6,328 bases of DNA from Hyphomicrobiales bacterium (lineage in GTDB: Bacteria > Pseudomonadota > Alphaproteobacteria > Rhizobiales > JAKIUO01): assembly GCA_027069645.1 (NCBI GenBank), contig JALXEI010000131.1, positions 1-6,328 on the forward strand, written 5' to 3'. This document shows positions 6,141 through 6,328 of this stretch, in pieces. The notes beneath the pieces were generated by a model, which saw nothing but the letters and a program-made list of their open reading frames with translations, did not search any database and was not told where the DNA came from. The position numbers and the translations under genes were made by a program. Numbering within the stretch: position 1 is the first letter of the stretch; each line of letters starts with the position of its first letter.

Positions 6141-6328
6141 ATGAATGACAGCCCCCGCCTCGATGGTCGAATAGCCCTTGTTACGGGGGCTTCTCGCGGG
6201 CCCGGTGAAGCCGCAGCGCTTGCACTTGCCAGTGCCGGCGCACATGTCATTGCCCTTGCCCGGACAAGTGGCGGACTGGAAGCCCTTGAAGACAAAATCA
6301 CAAAAACCGGTGGAAAGGTCACTCTGGT
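6141..6328 (+). CDS. short-chain dehydrogenase/reductase (SDR), 3'-truncated by window edge
   Basis: N-terminal 62 residues of an NAD(P)-dependent oxidoreductase of the classical SDR family. Visible: the first beta strand RIALVTGAS, the nucleotide-binding glycine motif TGASRGPG (residues 15-22), helix AAALALASAGAHV, and second strand VIALART, followed by GGLEALEDKI. The catalytic Asn-Ser-Tyr-Lys residues lie beyond the window. This sequence type (ALART-GGLE) resembles an SDR that I recall following purF in many Alphaproteobacteria; its substrate is not established. The usual glycine motif reads GIG, and here the middle residue is Pro. The start is ATG 6141. Its upstream site is weak (AAGAAAG), and the 71 bases after the terminator are A/T-rich and could hold a promoter, but no clean -35/-10 pair is visible. 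An alternative is an unrelated SDR paralogue. Confidence 0.9.
   Translation, partial: MNDSPRLDGRIALVTGASRGPGEAAALALASAGAHVIALARTSGGLEALEDKITKTGGKVTL

Noticed and set aside
5799..6245. Minus-strand open frames opposite the Ala/Lys-rich tail and the SDR start
   Set aside because: Their Phe/Cys/Ser-rich translations are the complement of Lys/Ala/Glu codons, and they run through the clear terminator at 6041-6069.

Overview
The window looks like chromosomal DNA of an alphaproteobacterium with moderate GC. The order alr, radA, cvpA, purF, then a short-chain dehydrogenase is a housekeeping block I associate with that class from general knowledge. The PurF variant and the short-chain dehydrogenase that follows it also fit. 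Genus cannot be fixed from the sequence. All six genes are on the + strand. The first is cut by the left edge and the last by the right edge.

Layout: 2-1006 is alanine racemase (alr), missing its N-terminus; its first complete codon is the PLP-binding lysine. Its TAA stop abuts the ATG of radA (1007-2428), which encodes the RecA-like DNA repair factor. After 76 bases comes cvpA (2505-3050), a four-helix inner-membrane protein, then a 118-base gap with a small perfect hairpin. purF follows (3169-4680) and encodes amidophosphoribosyltransferase. A structured, T-rich candidate terminator lies just after purF. A 209-base leader then precedes a secreted TAXI-type solute-binding-like protein (4890-6020), which ends in an Ala/Lys/Glu/Met repeat tail. 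A very clear intrinsic terminator (6041-6069) closes that gene. The start of a short-chain dehydrogenase/reductase (6141 to the edge) follows.

The first four genes serve cell wall precursor supply (D-alanine), recombination and repair, a membrane protein often beside purF, and the first step of purine synthesis. They are probably co-transcribed at least in part. The TAXI-like gene looks like a separate transcription unit set into this block. It has candidate terminators on both sides, its own strong ribosome binding site and GTG start, and no TRAP membrane subunits in view. It is the least ordinary part of the window, because its solute-binding domain is fused to a roughly 65-residue amphipathic-helix-like tail built on an 18-residue repeat.

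I saw no tRNA, rRNA, CRISPR array, insertion sequence or attachment site. There is no gene-free stretch over 300 bases.
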